A model generated the notes under the pieces. It did no database searches, had not been told where the DNA came from, and saw only the letters and a list, made by a program, of their open reading frames with translations. Both the position numbers and the translations under genes were made by a program. Below are positions 5,667 through 5,932 of a DNA stretch of 5,932 bases, piece after piece (position 1 is the first letter of the stretch; each line of letters starts with the position of its first letter). Source of the stretch: Acidilobaceae archaeon (lineage in GTDB: Archaea; Thermoproteota; Thermoprotei_A; Sulfolobales; Acidilobaceae); the NCBI GenBank assembly GCA_027039295.1, contig JALWEW010000001.1:1-5932 (forward strand), read 5' to 3'.

Positions 5667-5683
5667 AGTAGCCGTCAGACGCA

Positions 5684-5932
5684 ATGCTAAGCGGTGTGAG
5701 CGAAGTGGGACACGGTGATAGGCTTCCCCGCGAGTGGCGTGAGGGCGCGAGTATCGAGGCCGTGCTGGAGAGGCTTGCATCCCTTTCCAAGGGCGACGCT
5801 GACCCCTGGAGTGGTAGGATGTTCACCCACACCTACGATACCGGCCTGCCCGAGGTTCTGAGGGTGGGCTGGGAGGCCTTCAAGCTCTATAGGGATAAGA
5901 CCATGCTAGACTTCGCGGTCTACCCTAGCCTC
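5684..5932 (+). CDS. Group II pyridoxal-phosphate-dependent decarboxylase, N-terminal part (truncated by the window)
   Basis: The frame is open from ATG5684 to the right edge, 83 codons. The segment WSGRMFTHTYDTGLPEV, then a helix (LRVGWEAFKLY) and DFAVYPSL, matches the N-terminal pattern of group II PLP decarboxylases and sphingosine-phosphate-lyase-like proteins (SGK.F...YD, then NPL.FPSL). Archaeal members include aspartate and tyrosine decarboxylases (MfnA/ADC), which supply beta-alanine for coenzyme A or tyramine. The PLP-binding lysine and active site lie beyond the window, so the substrate is open. ATG5684 is preferred because the TATA box at 5661-5666 would start transcription almost at that ATG (leaderless) and there is no ribosome site before it; GTG5696 and GTG5705 are in-frame alternatives. 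It is divergent from pckA across 65 bp. Confidence 0.7.
   Translation, partial: MLSGVSEVGHGDRLPREWREGASIEAVLERLASLSKGDADPWSGRMFTHTYDTGLPEVLRVGWEAFKLYRDKTMLDFAVYPSL

Noticed and set aside
5619..5780. N-terminal extension of pckA by 54 residues
   Set aside because: It overlaps the divergent decarboxylase, sits upstream of the TATA box and ribosome site, and does not resemble PEPCK N-termini.
1..5932. tRNA or rRNA genes, CRISPR repeats, insertion sequences, att sites
   Set aside because: No cloverleaf-like element, regular repeat-spacer array, transposase or long terminal inverted repeat was seen in reading both strands; a covariance-model search was not possible here.

Overview
The window looks like chromosomal DNA of a hyperthermophilic crenarchaeon, probably Desulfurococcales and perhaps Aeropyrum-like; that placement is inferred. 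The grounds are archaeal-only or archaeal-type families (UPF0147, UPF0148, FAU-1, an HTH-phosphoribosyltransferase), high GC by eye, heavy AGG/ATA codon use, frequent TTG and GTG starts, GGTG/GGAGG ribosome sites, TATA boxes and one apparently leaderless gene. No mobile element, CRISPR array, tRNA or rRNA was seen. The genes are packed, and the largest gap is 183 bp.

Left part (1-2305): the last 29 codons of an unrecognised + strand gene converge on a UPF0148 zinc-ribbon gene on the - strand; the two stop codons interlock in one CTAG. A 92-bp gap with overlapping divergent promoters separates UPF0148 from a + strand pair: UPF0147 (a small helical protein) and, 23 bp later, the ribonuclease/RNA-binding protein FAU-1. 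The pair is probably an operon and suggests an RNA-related role for UPF0147.

Middle (2306-4192): fau-1 converges on a - strand gene for an HTH domain fused to a PRPP-binding phosphoribosyltransferase fold, similar in layout to the archaeal regulator GfcR. The 99-bp convergent gap holds two hairpin-forming inverted repeats. The HTH-PRTase gene is divergent from a FabG-like short-chain dehydrogenase (SDR), a classic regulator-target layout.

Right part (4137-5932): the SDR runs tail-to-tail into an ATP-type phosphoenolpyruvate carboxykinase (pckA) on the - strand, with a 56-bp coding overlap. pckA most likely starts at the TTG at 5618, not at the far upstream TTG at 5780. A 65-bp gap then holds a single near-palindromic TATA element that can serve both pckA and a divergent, apparently leaderless group II PLP-dependent decarboxylase gene cut by the window edge.

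Most of this is housekeeping: RNA processing, gluconeogenic PEP formation and amino-acid decarboxylation. The less understood parts are the UPF0147-FAU-1 pair, the 21-residue periodicity in UPF0147, and the possible link between the HTH-PRTase regulator, the SDR and pckA.
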